Of a stretch of DNA of 64,000 nt, positions 41,872 through 49,752 are shown in pieces. The stretch is from JACCWP01 sp963785115 (GTDB lineage Bacteria; Actinomycetota; Actinomycetes; Propionibacteriales; Nocardioidaceae). The stretch lies in contig CAWATY010000031.1 in NCBI GenBank assembly GCA_963785115.1, forward strand, positions 248,001 to 312,000, read 5' to 3'. Both the position numbers and the translations under genes were made by a program. The notes under the pieces are model-generated. The model did not search any database. It was not told the DNA's origin and worked only from the letters and a program-made list of their open reading frames with translations. Position 1 is the first letter of the stretch; each line of letters begins with the position of its first letter.

Positions 41872-43037
41872 GACAGATGCGCCCGTCCCTGCTGCCCGTC
41901 GCGCTCAGCGGGGTGCTCCTGGTCGGTATGGCCGCGTGCGACTCCGCGGACGAGCCCGGGGCCTCGGCGACGTCGTCCAGCGCCGAGCCGACGCCGACGA
42001 CGACGTCCACGGGGGGCGACACGACCACGACCGTCGAGCCCGACGAGGGACCACCCCCGGTTCCACGGGTGGCGGGCACCATCACCACCGGGCTGACCAG
42101 CCCGTGGGGACTGGACTTCCTGCCCGACGGGGACGCCCTGGTCACCGAGCGCGACCCGGCGCTGATCAAGCTGGTGACGCCGGAGGGCCGGGTCACCACC
42201 GTGGGCGAGGTGCCCGGCGTCGACTCCGAGCTGTCCAGCGAAGGCGGCCTGCTCGGCCTCGCCCTGCACCCGGACTTCGAAGCTCAGCCGTGGGTCTACG
42301 TCTACTTCACGACCTCGGAGGACAACCGGGTGGCGCGGATGCGCTACCAGGACGGCGAGCTCGGACCGGTGCAGGTCGTGCTGGACGGCATCCCGGTCGG
42401 CGACTACCACAACGGCGGACGAATCGCGTTCGGGCCGGACGGCATGCTGTACGTGACCACCGGCGACGCAAACCTGCCGGGCAACCTCGCCCAGGACCCC
42501 GATTCTCTCGGCGGCAAGATCCTCCGCCTCACCCCCGGGGGCGAGCCGGCACCGGACAACCCCGACCCGGGCTCACCGGTGCTGAGCCTGGGCCACCGCA
42601 ACCCCCAGGGCATCGCCTGGGACGACGACGACCGGCTCTGGGCGGCGGAGTTCGGCCAGAACACCTGGGACGAGCTCAACCTGATCGAGCCGGGAGGGAA
42701 CTACGGCTGGCCGCTGTGCGAGGGCCGCTGTGACAACGACACGTTCATCGACCCGCTGGCGCAGTGGGGCACCGACGAGGCCTCCCCGTCCGGGATCGCG
42801 TACCTCGACGGGGCGGTCTGGATGGCTGGTCTCGGTGGCGAGCGACTGTGGCGGATCGACGTCGACGGCGACCGCGTCGTGGGTGACCCCACGGCGTTCT
42901 TCGGCGGCGAGTACGGGCGCGTCCGCACCCTCGAGGTGGCCCCCGACGGCTCGCTGTGGATGACGACCTCCAACACCGACGGCCGCGGCGACCCCCGCCC
43001 CGACGACGACCGGATCCTCGTGCTCGCCCTCGACTGA
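41868..43037 (+). CDS. PQQ-dependent sugar dehydrogenase-like lipoprotein
   Basis: 389 aa. Lipoprotein signal ending VGMAACDSA (lipobox MAAC), then a Thr/Ser-rich linker. The rest is a six-bladed propeller of the soluble glucose/sorbosone dehydrogenase (GSDH) family: PWGLDFLPDGDALVTERD, EGGLLGLALHPDF, YHNGGRIAFGPDGMLYVTTGDA, LSLGHRNPQGIAWD, and ELNLIEPGGNYGWP. These include the H and Arg residues the family uses for PQQ. The ATG overlaps the hydrolase stop (ATGA). Extracytoplasmic sugar or aldehyde oxidation is the likely role; PQQ dependence is inferred. Confidence 0.9.
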   Translation: MRQMRPSLLPVALSGVLLVGMAACDSADEPGASATSSSAEPTPTTTSTGGDTTTTVEPDEGPPPVPRVAGTITTGLTSPWGLDFLPDGDALVTERDPALIKLVTPEGRVTTVGEVPGVDSELSSEGGLLGLALHPDFEAQPWVYVYFTTSEDNRVARMRYQDGELGPVQVVLDGIPVGDYHNGGRIAFGPDGMLYVTTGDANLPGNLAQDPDSLGGKILRLTPGGEPAPDNPDPGSPVLSLGHRNPQGIAWDDDDRLWAAEFGQNTWDELNLIEPGGNYGWPLCEGRCDNDTFIDPLAQWGTDEASPSGIAYLDGAVWMAGLGGERLWRIDVDGDRVVGDPTAFFGGEYGRVRTLEVAPDGSLWMTTSNTDGRGDPRPDDDRILVLALD

Positions 43038-43055
43038 TCCCGTGAGGTGACGGGG

Positions 43056-43568
43056 TCAGGCGCCCAACGCTCGTACGCCGGCGCGCCAGGCGGCGTCCAG
43101 ATCGGCGCCGGCGGGGAACCGGCCGGAGATCTCCAGGTCGGCCATGCCGTGCGCGAACGCCCACGCCGCGCGGGCCAGGTCGCCGTCACCACCGACGGCG
43201 TCTACCAGCTTGCCGCCGACCTCGTCCTCCAGACCGGCGGGGAGCTGGTCGCGCAGCAGTCGACGGCCCGTCGTCAGCCGGTAGAGCGCGGGGCGCCGGA
43301 CGGCGAGTTCGCGGTACGCCCCCGCCAGGGCGGCCAGCCGGGTCGTCGGGGTGCGACGGCGCAGTGCAACGTCGAACGCGTCGCCCATCGCGCGCAGCCC
43401 CTCGGCCTGCAGCGCCGCCACCAGCTCGTCGCGGCCGGACAGGTGCTTGTACAGCGAGGGGGCACGAACGCCGACCGCGTCGGCCACTCGCCGCATGGTG
43501 AGCGCCTGCTCGCCCTCGGTCTCCAGGATCAGCAGCGCAGCGGCGACGGCCTCGTCGCGCCGGGTCAC
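43056..43568 (-). CDS. TetR family transcriptional regulator
   Basis: 170 aa. N-terminal HTH: LLILETEGEQALTMRRVADAVGVRAPSLYKHLSGRD is the canonical TetR pattern in its parts (ALTMRRVADAVGV, SLYKHL). The C-terminal domain has the TetR_C-type YRELAVRRPALYRLTT segment. GTG start at 43568 overlaps the stop of the membrane gene by 4 nt, so it is autoregulated if it binds the two palindromes upstream of the operon. Confidence 0.92.
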   Translation of the reverse strand: MTRRDEAVAAALLILETEGEQALTMRRVADAVGVRAPSLYKHLSGRDELVAALQAEGLRAMGDAFDVALRRRTPTTRLAALAGAYRELAVRRPALYRLTTGRRLLRDQLPAGLEDEVGGKLVDAVGGDGDLARAAWAFAHGMADLEISGRFPAGADLDAAWRAGVRALGA

Positions 43569-43972
43569 CGCCGCACGTCGCCGTTGCGGTCGCGCAGGTC
43601 GTAGCCCACGGCCCGGTCGGCAGCGACGTGCACCAGCCACCCAGCCGCCACGCCGATCGCCGCCGTGGACCCGAGCGCGAGACCCGCGGCCCCGAGCACG
43701 AGCGGGCCGGCCAGTAGGTGGGTCGCGTTGTAGAGCGGCACGGTCCACGACTTGATCCGGCCGTGCTCGGCCCACGCACCCGGCAGCAGCAGCGGAACGT
43801 CGGGCAGCACCAGCGCAGCCACCCCGAGCCAGACTCCGGGCCAGACGAGCACGAGCGCGACCACGGCTGCCACCGCGAGCACTCCCCAGCGCAGCAGCCG
43901 GGTCACCCGGAGCGGCCGACTGGCGACCGAGGCGCACAACGGGCGGGCGAGGAGCGGGACGGTGGTGCTCAT
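43565..43972 (-). CDS. DUF4260-like membrane protein
   Basis: 135 aa with about four hydrophobic segments (LLRWGVLAVAAVVALVLVW, WLGVAALVLPDVPLLL, LAGPLVLGAAGLALG, AIGVAAGWLVHVAADRAVG). The segment VHVAADRAVGYDLRDRNGDV is typical of DUF4260. Function unknown. First gene of the operon with tetR, directly behind two TetR-type palindromes, so it is probably the regulated target. Confidence 0.75.
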   Translation of the reverse strand: MSTTVPLLARPLCASVASRPLRVTRLLRWGVLAVAAVVALVLVWPGVWLGVAALVLPDVPLLLPGAWAEHGRIKSWTVPLYNATHLLAGPLVLGAAGLALGSTAAIGVAAGWLVHVAADRAVGYDLRDRNGDVRR

Positions 43973-43987
43973 TGCTGCCTCCGGTTG

Positions 43988-44028
43988 GCTAACGTTGTTA
44001 GCTAAACCGTAGGCTAACAGCGTTAGCC
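43988..44028. promoter_or_regulatory. pair of TetR-type operators
   Basis: GCTAACGTTGTTAGC at 43988-44002 and GGCTAACAGCGTTAGCC at 44012-44028, both of the form GCTAAC-N3-GTTAGC, with centres 25 bp apart (about 2.4 helical turns). They are 16-56 nt upstream of the operon start, over the expected promoter, and so are the probable sites of the TetR protein at 43056. Confidence 0.82.
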
Positions 44029-44043
44029 AGTCAAGGGGGACCG

Positions 44044-45525
44044 TCAGCTGAGGCGTTCGAGCACCAGCTCGCGCACCCGGCCGGCGTCGGCCTGGCCGCG
44101 CATCTCCTTCATCACCGCTCCGATCAGCGCGCCGGCGGCCTGCACCTTGCCGTCGCGGATCTTGTCGGCCACCTCGGGGTTGGCAGCGATGGCCCGGTCG
44201 ACCGCCTCGCCGAGCGCGCCGTCGTCACTCACCACCTCGAGTCCACGGCCGGCCACGACCTCCTCCGGCGAGCCCTCCCCCGCCAGCACCCCCTCGAGCA
44301 CCTGCCGGGCGAGCTTGTCGTTGACCCGGCCGGAGTCGACCATCGCCTGGACGCCCGCGACCTGCTCCGGGGTCACCGGCAGCTCGGCCAGCTCGACGCC
44401 GTCCTCGCGGGCGCGCCGGGCCAGCTCGGAGAGCCACCACTTCCGCGCCGCCTGTGGGGAGGCACCGGCCGCGATCGTCTTCTCCACCAGCTCGAGGGCA
44501 CCAGCACCGACGACGTCGCGCATCTCCAGGTCGGAGTAGCCCCACGCCTCCCGCAACCGGGCACGGCGCACGTGTGGTGGCTCGGGCAGGGTGCCACGCA
44601 GCTCGTCGACCCACGCCGTCGACGGCGCCACCGGCACCAGGTCGGGCTCGGGGAAGTAGCGGTAGTCCTCGGCGTCGGACTTCTCCCGTCCCGAGGTCGT
44701 GACTCCGGTGTCCTCGTGCCAGTGCCGGGTCTCCTGCACCACCTTGTCGCCGGCGAGCAGCACCTCGGCCTGCCGGCGGATCTCGTAGCGCACCGCCCGC
44801 TCGACCGATCGGAGCGAGTTGACGTTCTTGGTCTCGGTACGCGTCCCGAGCGCCTGCTGGCCGTACGGTCGCAGCGAGAGGTTGGCGTCACAGCGCAGCG
44901 AGCCCTGGTCCATCCGCACGTCGGAGACGCCGAGCGCCAGCAGCAGCTCACGGAGCTGGCCGACGTACGCCCGCGCCACCTCCGGCGCACCAGCCTCGCC
45001 CGCGACCACCGGTCGGGTCACGACCTCGATCAGCGGGATGCCGGCCCGGTTGTAGTCGACCAGCGAGTGGCTGGCGCCGTGGATGCGACCGTCGGCACCG
45101 CCGACGTGCAGCGACTTGCCGGTGTCCTCCTCCATGTGCGCCCGCTCGATCTCTACCCGCACCGGGGCGTCCCCCACCTCGACGTCGACCCAGCCGTCGA
45201 AGGCGATCGGCTCGTCGTACTGCGAGGTCTGGAAGTTCTTCGGCATGTCCGGGTAGAAGTAGTTCTTGCGGGCGAAGCGGCACCACTCGGCGATCGAGCA
45301 GTTCATCGCCAGCCCGATCCGCATCGCCGACTCCACCGCCGTGCCGTTCAGGACCGGCAGCGACCCAGGCAGCCCGAGACACGTGGGACACACCTGGGTG
45401 TTGGGCTCGGCGCCGAACGTCGTCGAGCACCCGCAGAACATCTTCGAGGCGGTGCCGAGCTCGACGTGGACCTCCAGCCCGATCACCGGCTCGAACTGCT
45501 CGAGCGCTTCCTCGTACGTGATCAC
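44044..45525 (-). CDS. gatB: Asp-tRNA(Asn)/Glu-tRNA(Gln) amidotransferase subunit B
   Basis: 493 aa. FEPVIGLEVHVELGTASKMFCGC, then the zinc cysteines in FCGC...CPTCLGLPGSLPV, and SLRCDANLSLRP; tail of the YqeY/GatB type for tRNA binding. Transfers ammonia, made by GatA, to Glu-tRNA(Gln). GTG start at 45525 overlaps the gatA stop by 4 nt. With gltX and tRNA-Gln in the same window this supports the indirect Gln-tRNA route. Confidence 0.97.
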   Translation of the reverse strand: MITYEEALEQFEPVIGLEVHVELGTASKMFCGCSTTFGAEPNTQVCPTCLGLPGSLPVLNGTAVESAMRIGLAMNCSIAEWCRFARKNYFYPDMPKNFQTSQYDEPIAFDGWVDVEVGDAPVRVEIERAHMEEDTGKSLHVGGADGRIHGASHSLVDYNRAGIPLIEVVTRPVVAGEAGAPEVARAYVGQLRELLLALGVSDVRMDQGSLRCDANLSLRPYGQQALGTRTETKNVNSLRSVERAVRYEIRRQAEVLLAGDKVVQETRHWHEDTGVTTSGREKSDAEDYRYFPEPDLVPVAPSTAWVDELRGTLPEPPHVRRARLREAWGYSDLEMRDVVGAGALELVEKTIAAGASPQAARKWWLSELARRAREDGVELAELPVTPEQVAGVQAMVDSGRVNDKLARQVLEGVLAGEGSPEEVVAGRGLEVVSDDGALGEAVDRAIAANPEVADKIRDGKVQAAGALIGAVMKEMRGQADAGRVRELVLERLS

Positions 45526-47039
45526 GCCGGCACCTCCTGCAGGGCCGGGGCACTGTCGAGCAGCGGTCCGCCCCACTTCTCGTGCAGCATCGCCTCGAGC
45601 GCGCCGGCGACCCGGTAGAGCCGATCGTCCTTCGTCGCCGGCGCCAGCACCTGGAAGCCCGCGGGCAGGCCGTCCTCGTCGGCCAGGCCGCTCGGCAGCG
45701 ACAGACCCGGCACCCCGGCGAGGTTGGCGGGGATGGTGGCGATGTCGTTGAGGTACATCGCCAGCGGGTCGTCGATCTTGGCGCCGAGCGGGAAGGCCGT
45801 GGTCGGCGTGGTCGGCGACACCAGCACGTCGGCCTGCTCGAAGGCGCGCTCGAAGTCGCGGGCGATCAGCGTTCGCACCTTCTGCGCCGACCCGTAGTAG
45901 GCGTCGTAGTAGCCGCTGGACAGCGCGTACGTGCCGAGGATGATGCGGCGCTTGGCCTCGTCGCCGAAGCCCGCCTCCCGGGTCGCGAGCATCACGTCCT
46001 CGGCGCTGGCCTCGGGCCGGCCCGCCGGCCAGACCCGCAGCCCGTACCGCATGGCGTCGAAGCGGGCCAGGTTGCTGCTCGCCTCGCTCGGCAGGATCAG
46101 GTAGTAGGCCGCCAGCCCGTAGTCGAAGTGCGGGCACGAGACCTCGACCACCTCGGCGCCGGCGCCGGTCAGCAGCGCCACCGCCTCGTCGAAGCGGGCC
46201 CGGACGCCTGGCTGGTAGCCCTCGCCGCCGAGCTCCTTCACGACGCCGATCCGCAACCCCGCGACGTCCCCGTGCCGGGCAGCATCGACGACCGGCGGGA
46301 CGGGCGCGTCGATGCTGGTGGAGTCGAGCGGGTCGTGGCCGGCGATCAGCTCGTGCAGCAGCGCGGCGTCGAGCACCGACCTCGTCACCGGACCGGCCTG
46401 GTCGAGACTGCTGGCCAGGGCCACCAGCCCGTAGCGCGAGACACCGCCGTATGTCGGCTTCACGCCCACCGTCCCCGTGACCGCGCCCGGTTGGCGGATC
46501 GACCCGCCGGTGTCCGTCCCGATCGCGAACGGCGCCTCGAACGCCGCGACGGCGGCGGCCGACCCTCCGCCCGAGCCGCCCGGGATCCGCTCGAGGTCCC
46601 AGGGGTTGTGGGTCGCGCCGTACGCCGAGTGCTCGGTCGACGAGCCCATCGCGAACTCGTCCATGTTCGTCTTGCCGAGGATCGGCAGCCCTGCCGTCCG
46701 CAGCCGGGTGACCAGCGTGGCGTCGTACGGCGGGACCCACCCCTCGAGCAGCCGCGACCCCGCCGTCGTGGGCAGACCGCGGGTGACGACGACGTCCTTG
46801 ACGGCGATCGGGACGCCGGTCAGGGGGTGCAGCTCCTCCCCCGCGGCCCGCCGGCGGTCGGCCTGCTCGGCCGCGGCCAGGGCGCCGTCGGCGTCGACGT
46901 GCAGGAACGCGTGCACGTCGCCGTCGACAGCGGCGATGCGGTCGAGGTGCGCGCGGGTGGCCTCGACCGACGACGTCTCACCGGTGGCCAATGCGTCGGC
47001 CAGCTGGGTCGCCGAGAGCCGGACGAGGTCGGCGCTCAC
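45522..47039 (-). CDS. gatA: Asp-tRNA(Asn)/Glu-tRNA(Gln) amidotransferase subunit A
   Basis: 505-aa amidase-signature enzyme that supplies ammonia from Gln or Asn. Catalytic Lys in PIAVKDV, Gly/Ser-rich GGSGGGSAAAVAA and the Ser in GTDTGGSIRQPG complete the Ser-Ser-Lys triad. GTG start at 47039 overlaps the gatC stop by 4 nt. Confidence 0.97.
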   Translation of the reverse strand: MSADLVRLSATQLADALATGETSSVEATRAHLDRIAAVDGDVHAFLHVDADGALAAAEQADRRRAAGEELHPLTGVPIAVKDVVVTRGLPTTAGSRLLEGWVPPYDATLVTRLRTAGLPILGKTNMDEFAMGSSTEHSAYGATHNPWDLERIPGGSGGGSAAAVAAFEAPFAIGTDTGGSIRQPGAVTGTVGVKPTYGGVSRYGLVALASSLDQAGPVTRSVLDAALLHELIAGHDPLDSTSIDAPVPPVVDAARHGDVAGLRIGVVKELGGEGYQPGVRARFDEAVALLTGAGAEVVEVSCPHFDYGLAAYYLILPSEASSNLARFDAMRYGLRVWPAGRPEASAEDVMLATREAGFGDEAKRRIILGTYALSSGYYDAYYGSAQKVRTLIARDFERAFEQADVLVSPTTPTTAFPLGAKIDDPLAMYLNDIATIPANLAGVPGLSLPSGLADEDGLPAGFQVLAPATKDDRLYRVAGALEAMLHEKWGGPLLDSAPALQEVPA

Positions 47040-47335
47040 TGCTCCTCCCCGAGGATCCGGGGCACGCTGAACCGCTGCAGGTCGACCTCGGGGGCGCCCG
47101 ACAAAGCCTCCTCGGCGGTCAGACCGGGACGGACGACGTCGTCGCGGAAGACGTTGGTGACCGGGAGCGGGTGCGAGGTCGGCGGCACGTCGGCGTCGGC
47201 GACCTCGCTGACCTTGGCGACGGACTCGACGATCACCGCCAGCTGCGGCGCGAGGTGGTCGAGCTCGGCGTCGGTCAGGTCGATGCGGGCGAGCCGCGCC
47301 AGGTGCGCGACCTCGTCGCGGGAGATTCCAGCCAC
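47036..47335 (-). CDS. gatC: Asp-tRNA(Asn)/Glu-tRNA(Gln) amidotransferase subunit C
   Basis: 99 aa, beginning ISRDEVAHLARLARIDLT and containing the VIVESVAKVSEVD-like helix and LRPGLTAEEAL-like segment of GatC. It wraps round the GatA/GatB interface. GTG start at 47335; the stop overlaps gatA by 4 nt, so gatC-gatA-gatB are joined by GTGA junctions. Confidence 0.95.
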   Translation of the reverse strand: MAGISRDEVAHLARLARIDLTDAELDHLAPQLAVIVESVAKVSEVADADVPPTSHPLPVTNVFRDDVVRPGLTAEEALSGAPEVDLQRFSVPRILGEEQ

Positions 47336-47373
47336 GTCGGTCGAGTCTAGGAGCCGCTCCCCGACGCCGATCG

Positions 47374-47769
47374 TCAGGCGGGGTCGAGACGGCGGAGCAG
47401 GGTGGGCGGGGCGACGGCACGGTAGGCGTCCTCGACCAGCTCGGCGACCTCGTCCCAGTCCAGCGCCGCGCCGTCGGTGGTGACCAGCCGGACCCCGAGC
47501 CATCCCCGGTGGCCGACGTACGGCGGCCGGAAGAACCGGACCGGGTCGGACTGCACCAACGCCTCCTGCACACCCTGCGGGGCGGCGCACCAGAACCCGG
47601 TGTTGCCGTCACCGTGGTGGTCGTCGACCCAGGTCGCGAACATCTTGCGGGCGAACCACGACGGAGAGCCGTGGCTCAGCTTCTCGGTGGCCTCCGGCAG
47701 CGCCAGACAGACCTGCCGCAGCCGGTCTAGCAGCGCCGGGTGCGTCACCGGGTGCTCGGGGTGACTCAC
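47374..47769 (-). CDS. MmcQ/YjbR family protein
   Basis: 131 aa of the YjbR/CyaY-like superfamily. Typical segments are VCLALPEATEKLSHGSPSWF and RKMFATWVDDHHGDG and the end FFRPPYVGHRGWLGVRL. Thought to bind DNA or act as a small adaptor; not established. GTG at 47769 overlaps the M13 peptidase stop by 4 nt. Downstream is gatC with a 38-nt gap. Confidence 0.88.
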   Translation of the reverse strand: MSHPEHPVTHPALLDRLRQVCLALPEATEKLSHGSPSWFARKMFATWVDDHHGDGNTGFWCAAPQGVQEALVQSDPVRFFRPPYVGHRGWLGVRLVTTDGAALDWDEVAELVEDAYRAVAPPTLLRRLDPA

Positions 47770-49730
47770 CAGATCCGGACCCGCTCGTCCTCGGCCAGCC
47801 ACATCTCGTCGTCCTCGTCCACCTCGAAGGCCGTGTGGAACTCCTCCAGGTTGCGGACCACGTTGGCGCGGAACTCCGGCGGGGAGTGCGGGTCGATCGC
47901 GAGCAGCCGTTTGGCCTCGGCCTCGCGGACCGCGGTGCGCCACACCTGGGCCCAGCCGAGGAACACCCGCTGGCTGCCGGTGAAGCCGTCCAGCTCGGGC
48001 GCCTCCGCACCGTCCAGGCTCAGCTCGTAGGCCTTGTGCGCGATCTGGATGCCGCCGAGGTCGCCGATGTTCTCGCCCACGGTCAGTGCGCCGTTGACGT
48101 GCTGGCCGGGCAGGGCCGCGGGCTCGAGCGCGTCGTACTGCTTGATCAGCGCCCGTGCCCGCTTGTCGAACCCGCGCCGGTCGTCCTTGGTCCACCAGTC
48201 CGCGAGATTGCCGTCGCCGTCGTAGCGGCTGCCCTGGTCGTCGAAGCCGTGCCCGATCTCGTGTCCGATCACGGCGCCGATGCCCCCGAAGTTCACCGCG
48301 TCGTCGGCGTCGGGATCGAAGAACGGCGGCCGCAGGATTGACGCCGGGAAGACGATCTCGTTCATGCCCGGGTGGTAGTAGGCGTTGACGGTCTGCGGCG
48401 TCATCAGCCACTCGTCGCGGTCGATGTCGGTGCCGATCTTGGCCAGCTGCCGGTCCGACTCGAAGGCATCGGCACGCCGCACGCTGGCGAGCAGGTTGTC
48501 ACGCTCGATGAACAGGGCACCGTAGTCGCGCCAGCTGTCGGGGTAGCCGATCTTGGGGGTGAACCGCTCCAGCTTGTGCAGTGCCTTCTCGCGCGTCTCC
48601 GGCGACATCCACTCCAGCTGCTCGATGTCCTCGCGGTAGGCCCGCACCAGCCACTCGACCAGCCCCTCCATCCGAGCCTTGTGCTCGGGCGGGAAGTGCC
48701 GGTCGACGTACAGCCGGCCGATGGCGAAGCCCATCGCGCCCTCGACGACCGCGACGCCGCGCTTCCACCGCTCGCGCAGCTGCGGGATGCCGGAGAGCCG
48801 GCGGCCGTAGAAGTCGAAGTTGGCGTCGACGAAGCGGCTCGACAGGTACGGCGCCGACGCCCGCACGTGGTGGTAGACCAGCCACACCCGCCAGTCGGCC
48901 AGCGGCACCTCGGCGAGCGCCTCACCCGCGACGCTGAACGCGTCGGGCTGGCGGGCCACCACCTCGTCGAACGACCCCTCGGGCACGTGCAGCCCCTCGA
49001 GCCAGGCCGACCAGTCCAGGCCGGGCGCCAACTGGTTCAGCCCCGAGCGGTCCATCTTGTTGTAGGTCTTGATCGCGTCGCGACTGTCGACGCGCGTCCA
49101 GTGCCCCTTGGCCAGCCGGGTCTCGAGCTCCAGCACCCGCCGCGCGGCGGAGGCCGGGTCGGGCTCGTCGACCAGCCGCAGCATGGCGGCGACGTGCTTG
49201 ACGTAGTCGTCGCGCAGGTCGGAGTGCTCGTCCTCGCGGTAGTAGGCCTCGTCGGGCAGGCCGAGCCCGGACTGGACCAGCTGCACGATGTAGCGGGTGG
49301 CGTCGTCGCCGTCGTTGCTGACGTACCACTCGACGAGGCCTGGCGTCCCGTGCCGCTGCAACCGGCCCAGCAGGTGCAGCAGCTGACCGACGGACGCCAC
49401 GCCCCGGATGTCGGCGAGGTCGGCGGCCAGCGGCTCGGCGTCGAGCTCCTCGGCCCGGTCGGCGTCCATGAACGCGGCGTAGAGATCGCCGACCTTGCGC
49501 TCGTCGGTGCCCGCGCCGGCACCGGAGTCGGCGGCCTCCTCCAGCAGCGCCCGCACGTCCAGCTCGGCCTGGTCGCGCAGCTGGTGGAACGCGCCGTGCG
49601 CCGCGCGGTCGTCCGGGATCTCGACGGTGTCCAGCCACCGGGCGTTGACGTGTCGGAAGAGGTCGTCCTGCGGGCGCACGTCCTCGGACAGCTCGTCGGT
49701 CGCGATCCCGCTGTTGGTGCTCTCAGCCAT
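47766..49730 (-). CDS. M13 family zinc metallopeptidase
   Basis: 654 aa, standard for the neprilysin/endothelin-converting-enzyme group. Zinc site VIGHEIGHGFDDQGS (HExxH) and the third ligand Glu in TVGENIGDLGG; the NAYYHPGMNEIVFPA substrate-binding segment; C-terminal EEDERVRIW-like end with the usual VW/IW. There is no signal peptide or membrane anchor, unlike mammalian relatives, so it may be cytosolic or exported in another way. Preceded by ligA (22 nt) on the same strand. Confidence 0.95.
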   Translation of the reverse strand: MAESTNSGIATDELSEDVRPQDDLFRHVNARWLDTVEIPDDRAAHGAFHQLRDQAELDVRALLEEAADSGAGAGTDERKVGDLYAAFMDADRAEELDAEPLAADLADIRGVASVGQLLHLLGRLQRHGTPGLVEWYVSNDGDDATRYIVQLVQSGLGLPDEAYYREDEHSDLRDDYVKHVAAMLRLVDEPDPASAARRVLELETRLAKGHWTRVDSRDAIKTYNKMDRSGLNQLAPGLDWSAWLEGLHVPEGSFDEVVARQPDAFSVAGEALAEVPLADWRVWLVYHHVRASAPYLSSRFVDANFDFYGRRLSGIPQLRERWKRGVAVVEGAMGFAIGRLYVDRHFPPEHKARMEGLVEWLVRAYREDIEQLEWMSPETREKALHKLERFTPKIGYPDSWRDYGALFIERDNLLASVRRADAFESDRQLAKIGTDIDRDEWLMTPQTVNAYYHPGMNEIVFPASILRPPFFDPDADDAVNFGGIGAVIGHEIGHGFDDQGSRYDGDGNLADWWTKDDRRGFDKRARALIKQYDALEPAALPGQHVNGALTVGENIGDLGGIQIAHKAYELSLDGAEAPELDGFTGSQRVFLGWAQVWRTAVREAEAKRLLAIDPHSPPEFRANVVRNLEEFHTAFEVDEDDEMWLAEDERVRIW

Positions 49731-49752
49731 GCGCGCAGCCTAGTCAGCGCGC

